Shown here: piece by piece, positions 8,140 to 15,531 of the stretch
How positions within the stretch are numbered: the stretch's first letter is position 1
How the letters are laid out: every line of letters starts with the position of its first letter
From: Endozoicomonas sp965208385
GTDB lineage: Bacteria > Pseudomonadota > Gammaproteobacteria > Pseudomonadales > Endozoicomonadaceae
Reading direction: 5' to 3'
Assembly: GCA_965208385.1 (NCBI GenBank)
Contig: CBDBOO010000004.1
Coordinates: 62,001-126,000 of the forward strand
DNA: 64,000 nt
The notes under the pieces: generated by a model
The model's input: the letters and a program-made list of their open reading frames with translations, nothing else
What the model was told of the DNA's origin: nothing
Database searches by the model: none
Program-made: the position numbers and the translations under genes

Positions 8140-9532
8140 GGGTGTGTGATTTAAACAATGTCAAGAAAAACGACTACACTAGTATGGTCGTATAGGCTTT
8201 TTGGCGTTGAGAAATATGTACAGCTCAGTCCTTTCATCCAACGATGAAATCACAGAAATCGTTATCAAAATCCCGCACAATCGCTCAATGGTGGATTTCG
8301 AAAATCATTTGCAAGATGCCTTAAATGAAGCGGGACAACTGGGAACAAAAAAGCAACTTGAGTGGCTTGATACTGACGGTTCTCCCATTACGCTTGGCAA
8401 TGTTCGGTTGACCAGTAAAAGTAAAAAAGAATTGAAGGTTTATGAAACTCCATGGGGAGCGGTTAGGGTCAATCGTTTTATCTATCAAAGTCGTGAAGGC
8501 GGTGCTATTTATTGTCCCCTTGATCAATCTGCACGAATTGTTGTTAATTCAACCCCGCGACATGCCTGCATGGTCAGTTGGAAGTTTGCCCACATGCCTT
8601 CCACTGAAGTAGAGCAAGATTTTCTAAGAAACCACGGACGTAAAATCCATCGAAGAACCGCTAAAGACCTGGCAGAAGTTGTTGCCAGTATTGCTCAGGC
8701 CAAAGAAGAATCCTGGACTTATGAATTACCGGATTTACCCGAGCCAGTAGCCACAGTTAGCTTGGGGCTGGATGGTGCAAACTTGCTTTATAAAGAGGGC
8801 TACAGAATTGCAATGTGCGGAACTATTGCGCTTTATGATGAAGAAGGAAATCGAATGCACACGGTGTACGCTGCCGCTGCCCCCGAATACGGAAAAGAAA
8901 CTTTTATAAGGCGGTTCTCTTCTGACATTGAGAAAATGAAGTCTCGTTTTCCTGATGCCACTTACGTTGGAGTTGCTGATGGGGCGCCAGATAATTGGAC
9001 GTTTCTTGAGCCTGTTACATCGATTCAAATTCTGGATTTTTATCACGTTAGCGAATATGTGGCAGAAGCGGCAGAAGCTATATATCCGGGTAAAAAAATG
9101 CAGAATGAACGCAAAGCCTGGTTAAGATCAACACTGCACGAATTAAAAAACACCCCTGGTAAGGCAAAACGTTTATGGTTGGAATTAAAGAAAGCAGCTC
9201 CCGGGAATAAACGTCTTGTTTCTAAAGAAAAACTGGATAAAGCCAGAACTTATTTCAAAAATCACTGGCACCAAATGATTTATCCAGAAGCGTTGGAAAA
9301 CAAGTTACCAATTGGTTCTGGTGTAACAGAAGCTGCTTGCAAAACGCTGGTTAAGCAGCGCATGTGTAAGTCAGGCATGCGATGGAAGGAACAAGGGGCG
9401 TCAATGCTATTAACATTACGAGCTCTGGCGAAGTCAACGGGTTATTGGGATGCTTTCTGGTCGAAGATGGATCGCTACGGGTTTCCAGTGGCTCACAACC
9501 TGCATGCCTGACATTATTCAAGCCACACACCC
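8140..9532 (+). mobile_element. ISKra4-type insertion sequence, copy 1 (1393 bp)
   Basis: Complete element. Terminal inverted repeats start GGGTGTGTG at both ends (left continues ATTTAAACAATGTCA, right GCTTGAATAATGTCA). It is flanked by a perfect 8-bp direct repeat GGATGAAC at 8132-8139 and 9533-9540. It carries one transposase gene. A second copy of identical length lies inverted at 25236-26628. The intact ends, intact gene and near identity of the two copies indicate recent transposition. Confidence 0.95.
8216..9511 (+). CDS. ISKra4 family transposase
   Basis: DDE-type transposase of about 431 residues, filling the IS. The expected catalytic acids are visible as D in SLGLDGANL, D in VGVADGAPDNW and E in the PIGSGVTEAACK motif, which together with ILDFYHVSEY and KQRMCKSGMRW is diagnostic of the ISKra4 family. 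ATG at 8216 is used; a TTG at 8201 would add five residues. It differs from the second copy at two visible residues (S/T in PIGSG, W/R in GYWDAFW). Confidence 0.92.
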   Translation: MYSSVLSSNDEITEIVIKIPHNRSMVDFENHLQDALNEAGQLGTKKQLEWLDTDGSPITLGNVRLTSKSKKELKVYETPWGAVRVNRFIYQSREGGAIYCPLDQSARIVVNSTPRHACMVSWKFAHMPSTEVEQDFLRNHGRKIHRRTAKDLAEVVASIAQAKEESWTYELPDLPEPVATVSLGLDGANLLYKEGYRIAMCGTIALYDEEGNRMHTVYAAAAPEYGKETFIRRFSSDIEKMKSRFPDATYVGVADGAPDNWTFLEPVTSIQILDFYHVSEYVAEAAEAIYPGKKMQNERKAWLRSTLHELKNTPGKAKRLWLELKKAAPGNKRLVSKEKLDKARTYFKNHWHQMIYPEALENKLPIGSGVTEAACKTLVKQRMCKSGMRWKEQGASMLLTLRALAKSTGYWDAFWSKMDRYGFPVAHNLHA

Positions 9533-9534
9533 GG

Positions 9535-11610
9535 ATGAACAGTCGGAGTGTTGAATCGGAAGACACCAGTAATTTTATGACTGCAGGAGGCAGTCAAGCT
9601 CAGGGTGAAAATAAATTGCTGACCGATTTTGATATAAAAGATGCTGGGTTGAAGCAAGCTGAAATAAAGTCAGATCTGGCCAGTCTGCGCAGAGTCAATA
9701 TTACGCCAGAACAACATCAGGCCATAACGGCTGCGTTACTGCAGACTCCTGAACTGATCCCTTCTCCCAGTCAGTATATGCAAATGCAGTTTGGCAGCAA
9801 GATTCCTGCGGGTTGCCCTTCTGATCAGTTAGCCAGAGATTTCCTCCGTTTTCTGAAAGCACTAAAAGAGCCTGACACTACCCTGGGCTTTAATGATTTT
9901 GCCCGGTTCAGTGCCGGTAGCCTGACAGTGGATATGTCTGATGTTGAAGCATCGGGAGAAGCGGCAACAGGCAGTAGATATAATGAATTATTCCATCAAT
10001 TGAAAGACGCTATGCAATCCGGGGCGCATACATTTCTTCTGACGAATCATCCATTACTGACTGATATCCCAGACGATCACAAAGCGTTGGATCTGCACTT
10101 ATTACAGGCTCTGCTGGGCACAGAAAAGACTCCTGTTTGTATCTCTGACCGGGCAGACGAGATCATCAGGGAGTTTTGTAACCATATTGCCTTGCTCAAT
10201 ACCGACAGTCTTCCCTATGAAGAAAATGGCACTGGCCTGTTTTCTCTCAGTGCTGAAGTTAAATCAGAACGCATTTTGCTGGAAGAGATTCTGGTTCGAA
10301 ATAAAGTAACTCTTACGTCTACTCAAAAGAACAAGCTGATTGAGCGATTTCAAACAGCCAGTGAAGGGTTAAATCAGGGACCTCCCGACATTCAGTTTCA
10401 AATCAGAAATGCACTGGGGCAGACTCAGGAGCGACTGGAAAGTACCGCAGGAATATACGATGTTAAGCCTATGATCCCGGATGCCTACGAGGTTTTACAG
10501 TTTCATCGCCATCTGGAAACCTTTTGCAGGGTGCTGGATAAAGACATCGATAAGGCAATAGAGAGCAGCTGTGAGATTCACGCAAAGGAATTTTTAGCCT
10601 CCGATAAGGAGGAACTGAAGTGGAATATTGAAACAGTAGAAGAAAGGTTATCTTTTTCTGAAAATCATCACTTATGGCTGAATATCAGTACACCTGAAGA
10701 GCTGTACGACACAGTATGGGGAGGGTTAGAACCTGTACCCAGAAACGACGCAATTCTGTGCGACTTGAAAGTCATACAATTGCTTTGTCGCCATGAATCA
10801 GCAGCACTTTTTGAAAGGGAGCTTAAGAGTTTTATCAGTAACCTGAAGATGCATGCCGGGTTGGATGCTGCAGAAGAAACGGTCACACATGAAAGAATAT
10901 CGAGCGTTCCAACAAAAGTGAGCCAACGGTTATTGCAGTTTTACCAGCCCCTTCCTGCTGGTAGTGAAACCCTCTCTCTAGACAGACCCGGGTTATTCAG
11001 CATGGTGTACCGGGCGGCCGAACAATTAGAACAAGAGGCGTTATTACCAGAACATGGGTATCTACGGATAGTGCTCTCAGATGCAGAACACAGCCAGCCT
11101 CTTCCGATAGCAATTCCGGGTGATGAATCTTCAGATTTGTCCAGAGCGGCATTCAGCCATATGCTGCAGGTGGCTACCAGCAAAGGAGCGCAATCAAAGG
11201 GCACGGAGGTGGCTCTCAGGGCTGAATCTCAGTTATTGCACTACAGGCAAAAGCTGGTCAGTGATATGCGTCATTACAGTGAAAAAAAGAATATTCTTGA
11301 TCATATTGATCCTTTTCAAAGGAACCCATTACTGTCCAATTTAAGGCGCGATGAACTGCAGGTGGTTCTGGCACTTTACCAGTTGATTTTAAGAGCCATA
11401 ATTCAATCGAATGAACCAGATGTAGATAGTATGATTAGTCGATATCTGGACGTTCTCCTCACCGGAAATAAAGAAGATATAAGCGATATGGTTGTGCAGG
11501 GAAAGCAGAGTATGAACGACAGGGCGATCTCATTTGACAAACACCAATCCTGTTGCATATTCAAAAAGCTAGCTTTAAAAACTGAATTTTTGAGAAGTAC
11601 AGGAAATTAG
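9535..11610 (+). CDS. Central fragment of the disrupted 958-codon gene
   Basis: Reading frame left between the IS and the 166-bp MITE. An ATG created in the target duplication (9535) could start it, but no ribosome binding site is visible. True host sequence ends at 11518; the last 30 codons to TAG at 11610 are MITE sequence. The body is hydrophilic and helix-rich (PEQHQAITAALLQTPEL, RYNELFHQLKDAMQSG, LALYQLILRAII). There is no recognisable catalytic motif, transmembrane segment or signal peptide. It should be read with the 5' fragment and with 11906-12646 as one former gene. Confidence 0.6.
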   Translation: MNSRSVESEDTSNFMTAGGSQAQGENKLLTDFDIKDAGLKQAEIKSDLASLRRVNITPEQHQAITAALLQTPELIPSPSQYMQMQFGSKIPAGCPSDQLARDFLRFLKALKEPDTTLGFNDFARFSAGSLTVDMSDVEASGEAATGSRYNELFHQLKDAMQSGAHTFLLTNHPLLTDIPDDHKALDLHLLQALLGTEKTPVCISDRADEIIREFCNHIALLNTDSLPYEENGTGLFSLSAEVKSERILLEEILVRNKVTLTSTQKNKLIERFQTASEGLNQGPPDIQFQIRNALGQTQERLESTAGIYDVKPMIPDAYEVLQFHRHLETFCRVLDKDIDKAIESSCEIHAKEFLASDKEELKWNIETVEERLSFSENHHLWLNISTPEELYDTVWGGLEPVPRNDAILCDLKVIQLLCRHESAALFERELKSFISNLKMHAGLDAAEETVTHERISSVPTKVSQRLLQFYQPLPAGSETLSLDRPGLFSMVYRAAEQLEQEALLPEHGYLRIVLSDAEHSQPLPIAIPGDESSDLSRAAFSHMLQVATSKGAQSKGTEVALRAESQLLHYRQKLVSDMRHYSEKKNILDHIDPFQRNPLLSNLRRDELQVVLALYQLILRAIIQSNEPDVDSMISRYLDVLLTGNKEDISDMVVQGKQSMNDRAISFDKHQSCCIFKKLALKTEFLRSTGN

Positions 11611-11684
11611 GCTTATTTTGGTACTTTTGTGTGCTGAATAATTAGCCAAACAGAGAAAGTTAGTGCCAAATGAGATCGCCCTGG
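11519..11684. mobile_element. 166-bp MITE of a second family
   Basis: Imperfect inverted repeats of about 18 bp: CAGGGCGATCTCATTTGAC at the left and the complement of CAGGGCGATCTCATTTGGC at the right. The direct repeat TATGAACG flanks it at 11511-11518 and 11685-11692. The 130-bp interior is AT-rich and non-coding. Removing element plus one repeat restores the host reading frame exactly, which confirms the boundaries. The 8-bp duplication separates it from the 160-bp family; the mobilising transposase is not in the window. Confidence 0.8.
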
Positions 11685-11751
11685 TATGAACGATCTGTAT
11701 CTGGCTTTACATCCTAATGAGAATTACCCGGATTCCATTGTAACCAGGTTA

Positions 11752-11911
11752 TACCATTGCCGGTTTCTAATATGCGTTATGAGCATGGCTTTTCAGGCTC
11801 AGAGACAAGGCGGAGTGACGAGTCATAGCCTTAGCTATGGCGAGGAACTCCAACGCAGGATCTGAGCCTGAAAAGGCAGCGCAATAGCATAATTAGAATT
11901 CGGAAATGGTA
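11752..11911 (+). mobile_element. 160-bp MITE, copy 2
   Basis: Same element and orientation as at 6606-6765, flanked by a TTA duplication (11749-11751 and 11912-11914). Its internal arms AGGCTCAG and CTGAGCCT pair perfectly here, while copy 1 has one mismatch. Excision with one TTA restores the open frame of the interrupted host gene. Confidence 0.9.
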
Positions 11912-12646
11912 TTACATGGTCTGTTAACCACAACACAATCCAGACCTTATATGCCCGCATTGCTTGGTAGTCTCAGCACTCAGGCATCAAATATCACCAA
12001 TCCTGGTGCTCGCAGAAAGATCCTTGCACTGGTTAATAGTTTTGAAAGCTGTTTTGAATCGGACTGGCAACGTTCTCCTGCACTGAAATGGTCTTCAAAC
12101 CCTGAAGAAAATCAGAAAAAACTTCAATATCTACAGGTATTAATTGGTAGTAACAGTACACCCGGTTGTTCTGAGGTCGATCGGGCGAGACATATTTTCG
12201 ATTGTTGTAATTCAATTTCAGAGTCGGTGCATGGCATTGAAGTGGCCGGTTTGATAGAAGTTAATCCACATTCTGCTTTCACTCTATCTCCCGAAGAGCT
12301 GGTGCTTTATCAACTCTTTGATGCGGGTATCGCCGGGCAGGAAAAAGCGAAGTCATTGCAGCAGCGTCAGTCATATTTCAACAAACTCAGTGAGCATTGT
12401 CGTAAAACAACCAATAGCTCAGAGGCCATCGAAGTCAGAGGTCAGTCAGCTATGACAAACCTGATCAGTGTTTTAGGAGAAGAGGCCTATCGGAGCATCA
12501 CTCAGCAACTGGGAGCAGCTGAACTGAATTCCTCCGGGGCTCATCGGGTCGCTTATCTGCTGTCTTTGTTTATCCGGTCTGAAGAGCCTGATCTGGATAA
12601 GCGTTTTGATCAGGTGGTTCAGGAATTCAATGATCTGGCGTCCTGA
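11906..12646 (+). CDS. C-terminal fragment of the disrupted 958-codon gene
   Basis: Open frame after the MITE; true host sequence starts at 11915 (HGLLTTTQSRPYMPALLG). The apparent ATG at 11906 lies inside the MITE end, so it is not the original start and has no ribosome binding site. 243 host codons, hydrophilic and helical, ending YLLSLFIRSEEPDLDKRFDQ and a short tail. That segment resembles LILRAIIQSNEPDVDSMI near the end of the previous fragment, hinting at an internal repeat of the ancestral protein. No known domain recognised. Confidence 0.6.
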   Translation: MVLHGLLTTTQSRPYMPALLGSLSTQASNITNPGARRKILALVNSFESCFESDWQRSPALKWSSNPEENQKKLQYLQVLIGSNSTPGCSEVDRARHIFDCCNSISESVHGIEVAGLIEVNPHSAFTLSPEELVLYQLFDAGIAGQEKAKSLQQRQSYFNKLSEHCRKTTNSSEAIEVRGQSAMTNLISVLGEEAYRSITQQLGAAELNSSGAHRVAYLLSLFIRSEEPDLDKRFDQVVQEFNDLAS

Positions 12647-12772
12647 GGTTCAATCTCAACCATTGTGATTGGTTCAGCGCAGTTATTTGATCAGTGTCTT
12701 TTCCCGGCGTTATAAACATACTGGTTGCGAAAAGCAGCTTCAGGCCTTTACCGGCTGGCTAAATAGAACTGG

Positions 12773-13690
12773 TTAAATAGTACCTGCCGGTTTTCTGGCC
12801 TGGAACACTCCCCAGGTTTGTTGACCGTTTTGGCAGCGTTCTATTTTGTCCTTCCAGCCTTGGGTCAGATCCTGATAATCCTTTTCAGAAAACGCTTGAA
12901 TAAATTGGCTTTTTTGCTGTTCAAACTGTATCAGTTCACTTTGTAGAACACTGATAAAAAGGTTGCTGCTGTTTTCTGCCGACACTTTTTCAAAACCAGC
13001 GGATGACAATAATTCTCCGTAGGTATTTACGTTTGTCAGGAAATAGTTACGCTGAGCAAGGTAGCTTTTGGTGTGCTCGGTTAATTGATCCGAGGTAATA
13101 CAATAGTCAGAAATCAGCAGCTGTCCACCCGGTTTCAGCCAGGTCATGAATTTCTCAAACAACTCTGATTTATTCCTGATATGGAGCAGAGTGTCCCTGC
13201 TATAAATCACATCAAATGAGGCTGGATCGTACTCGCGGATCATGACATCGGCCTCTTCAAAGGTTATTGAAGCCGGTTCTGTTTTTGCGCGATCTTTTGC
13301 CAGGGAAATCATGTTGGCTGACAAGTCTATACAGGTGACAGAGGCTCCGTAGGTGTTGACCATATAGTAAGCACTTCCGCCAATACCACAGCCTACATCC
13401 AGGACTTTATCTCCAGGTTTGAGGTCCAGTCTGGCGGTTAACTGACGGGTTGTTTCCAGTCCGCCGGTACTGATAAAGTCCTTGCCAAATATTTGCTCGT
13501 AACGTTTTATTCCGTTCATTGTGTACTGGTTAGAATCAAGAAATTCCTGGGTGTCTCCTTCTCCTATCGCAAAACAGGAGTGGCTGGACGAGAACATCAA
13601 TAAAGTAGCCAGAATGACAACGAAATAGTTACTGAGCGAACGGAGCATAGATTTACTGCCTGTCAGTGGGTTTAATGTGACAGGAAGCAT
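12773..13690 (-). CDS. Exported phosphoethanolamine N-methyltransferase-like protein
   Basis: Class I AdoMet methyltransferase of about 300 residues, strikingly like the single-domain phosphoethanolamine methyltransferases of Plasmodium and other eukaryotes. These methylate phosphoethanolamine three times to phosphocholine for phosphatidylcholine synthesis. Shared features in order: NQY with Y56, ISTGGLE (77-80 region), motif I DVGCGIGG (98-105), and YSRDTLLH with D166 and H170. These match the catalytic Tyr and the Asp/His pair of the Plasmodium enzyme. The C-terminus (FSEKDYQDLTQGW, WGVFQARK) also matches. Unusually, a hydrophobic segment ending SSSHSCFA precedes the enzyme and looks like a Sec signal peptide. 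An in-frame ATG at 13648 gives a more compact signal. Neither start has a clear ribosome binding site. Substrate is inferred from similarity. Confidence 0.8.
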   Translation of the reverse strand: MLPVTLNPLTGSKSMLRSLSNYFVVILATLLMFSSSHSCFAIGEGDTQEFLDSNQYTMNGIKRYEQIFGKDFISTGGLETTRQLTARLDLKPGDKVLDVGCGIGGSAYYMVNTYGASVTCIDLSANMISLAKDRAKTEPASITFEEADVMIREYDPASFDVIYSRDTLLHIRNKSELFEKFMTWLKPGGQLLISDYCITSDQLTEHTKSYLAQRNYFLTNVNTYGELLSSAGFEKVSAENSSNLFISVLQSELIQFEQQKSQFIQAFSEKDYQDLTQGWKDKIERCQNGQQTWGVFQARKPAGTI

Positions 13691-13726
13691 GGTTGAATAT
13701 TTCAGCTTGGCAAATTCATTTTGAAA

Positions 13727-14695
13727 TTAGCTGATTTTTATCAGTTTCCGATCATAAGACAGCTGCCAGCTATCAAGGTCTCGGGCCAGTTCTATTTGTC
13801 CGTTATAGTATTTCCTGGCTTCCTGACGCAGTAATTCCACACAGTATGTAGCCGAAGAGGACAGACGAAAACGTCCGCTGAAATGAGTCAGGATAATCAT
13901 GGGAATACGGCTTTCCTCTGCAGTTTCAGCGACCATTCTGGCGGTACTGTGCATCCAGCCAGGTCCTGTTTTCTGAAAGATTTCCTCGGTAAAGGTAGCT
14001 TCATGCACCAGAATATCGGCGTCTTTCAGGGCATCCAGTAAAAGAGAAGGTTGGTCATTATCGCCACCGATAACGGCAATTCGCCCTTTTTCCGGAGGTA
14101 TCATTACCTGCTCCGGTTGAATTATACGATCATCGTCCAGAGTAACCGACTGGCCGCTTTGCAAAAATCCCCATTGGGGCCCTCTGGGTACTTTCAATTC
14201 AGCCAGTTTGTCAGTATCGAGCTGTGTCGGGTGTGTTTTTTCCGCGAATCGATAAGCAAAGCTGGGTACCCGATGAGAGAGCTCGTGGGAAGAGACAGAA
14301 ATGTCATGATTTTCAAATGAAAACCCGGATTCATCGGAACGGATAAACTGCAGTTTGAAGGGCATGTCATGAACATCGGAATAGGCCAGGGCAGAACTGA
14401 CAAACTCCCTGATGCCGGCCGGACCACAGATGATCAGCGGATCAGTCCGTCCCTGCATGCTGGCAGACGTAATCAGCCCTGGCAGGCCATAGGTGTGATC
14501 CCCGTGAACATGGGTGATAAAGATGGCTTTCAGGTTTTTCAGGGTGTAGCGGCAATGGAGTAACCGATACTGGGTACCTTCACCACAGTCCACCAGATAC
14601 CAGCTCTTGCTGTCATCAAGGGCCAGGGCCAGGGCGGTAACATTTCGGTCAACAGTGGGCATACCTGCTGAGGTGCCTAGAAAAGTCAGTTTCAT
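13727..14695 (-). CDS. rnz: Ribonuclease Z (tRNA 3' processing endonuclease, RNase BN/Z)
   Basis: Metallo-beta-lactamase-fold endonuclease that trims the 3' end of tRNA precursors. 322 residues. The zinc site H62-x-H64-x-D66-H67 (THVHGDHTYGLPGL) is intact, as are the later ligands in HEATFTEE and ILTHFSGRF. The N-terminal FLGTSAGMPTVDRN is typical of the family, and length is normal. Its start overlaps the stop of the upstream DUF815 gene by four bases (ATGA at 14692-14695), so the two are co-transcribed. Confidence 0.94.
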   Translation of the reverse strand: MKLTFLGTSAGMPTVDRNVTALALALDDSKSWYLVDCGEGTQYRLLHCRYTLKNLKAIFITHVHGDHTYGLPGLITSASMQGRTDPLIICGPAGIREFVSSALAYSDVHDMPFKLQFIRSDESGFSFENHDISVSSHELSHRVPSFAYRFAEKTHPTQLDTDKLAELKVPRGPQWGFLQSGQSVTLDDDRIIQPEQVMIPPEKGRIAVIGGDNDQPSLLLDALKDADILVHEATFTEEIFQKTGPGWMHSTARMVAETAEESRIPMIILTHFSGRFRLSSSATYCVELLRQEARKYYNGQIELARDLDSWQLSYDRKLIKIS

Positions 14696-15450
14696 GAGTA
14701 CGTATTATAAAATTGTTTGGCGGTTCTGCCACTGCGAATACCCCGGGTTTGGGCAAATTGTCGGGCTTCTCTGTGTAATTCTTCCCTGTCCTCAGACCAG
14801 TCAGAAAAAAAACTGTCGACAATCTTAAGGTATTCCTGCTGATTAATGGGATAAAATGAGAGCCATAACCCAAAGCGATCAGAGAGGGATATCTTTTCTT
14901 CAATAGCATCACCCAGATGAAGCTCTGTGCCAACAACTTTAGCCGCCTGATTATCTTCCATAGTTTCTGGCAGCAGGTGACGACGATTGGAGCTGGCATA
15001 GATCAGAACATTTTCTGGCGGCAGTTCCAGGGAACCTTCCAATACCGATTTCAAAGCCTTGTAGCGATTATCACCTTCTTCAAATGAAAGGTCATCACAA
15101 AAGATAATAAACCGTTCAGGCAGCTCCCTGATGCTATCGACAATATCAGGCAGTGAAACCAGATCATCTTTGTCGATTTCAATCATTCGTAAGCCCTGCT
15201 GATGGTACTCATTCAATAGCGCTTTTATCAGGGACGATTTACCCGTACCTCTTGAACCCCAGAGCAGGGCATTATTGGCCGGTTTACCGGACAGAAAACG
15301 CTCGGTGTTCTTGCAGAGTTCCCTCTTCTGGCGGTCAATGCCCAGCAGTTGTGAAAGCAGAACGGGATCATGTTGACGAATTACGCGTAAGGTTTCTGTG
15401 CCAGGCCGCCATACTGCGGCCAGGGTTGTTGTCCAGTTTATTATTGTCAT
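14692..15450 (-). CDS. DUF815 family P-loop ATPase
   Basis: 252-residue ATP-binding protein of the DUF815 family (AAA-like). Walker A is GSRGTGKSSL near residues 64-73, and Walker B is FIIFCDDLSFE near 115-125. The TRGIRSGRTAKQF tail is conserved in the family. The biochemical function is not established. It is the first gene of a two-gene unit with rnz, with translational overlap, an arrangement suggesting a housekeeping role. Confidence 0.9.
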   Translation of the reverse strand: MTIINWTTTLAAVWRPGTETLRVIRQHDPVLLSQLLGIDRQKRELCKNTERFLSGKPANNALLWGSRGTGKSSLIKALLNEYHQQGLRMIEIDKDDLVSLPDIVDSIRELPERFIIFCDDLSFEEGDNRYKALKSVLEGSLELPPENVLIYASSNRRHLLPETMEDNQAAKVVGTELHLGDAIEEKISLSDRFGLWLSFYPINQQEYLKIVDSFFSDWSEDREELHREARQFAQTRGIRSGRTAKQFYNTYS

Positions 15451-15531
15451 TTCAGCTGATCACCGTTTCGGATTCTATCTGCAACAGGATGTTATCAAAA
15501 TCCGATACAGGTGCGAAAAAAACACTCTGCA

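Larger units (their letters stand above)
8032..12646 (+). pseudogene. Long gene of unknown function cut by an IS and two MITEs (958 codons when restored)
   Basis: Four host segments (8032-8139, 9541-11518, 11693-11751, 11915-12646) total 2877 nt, exactly 959 codons including the stop. They read through in one frame once each insertion and one copy of its target duplication are removed. The insertions are the ISKra4-type IS (8140-9532, duplication GGATGAAC), a 166-bp MITE (11519-11684, duplication TATGAACG) and the 160-bp MITE (11752-11911, duplication TTA). The joins read GRMN/SRSVES, SMN/DLYLAL and VTRL/HGLLTT. The predicted protein is mostly helical and soluble, with a polar Ser/Pro-rich N-terminus, no signal peptide and no domain I recognise. 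Size, composition and context resemble the effector candidates downstream. ATG at 8032 was taken; further in-frame ATGs lie at 8017, 8020 and 8026. Confidence 0.85.

Noticed and set aside
8140..12646. A prophage or integrative island at the IS/MITE cluster
   Set aside because: No integrase, tRNA or phage structural genes; the elements are separately delimited by their own target duplications.
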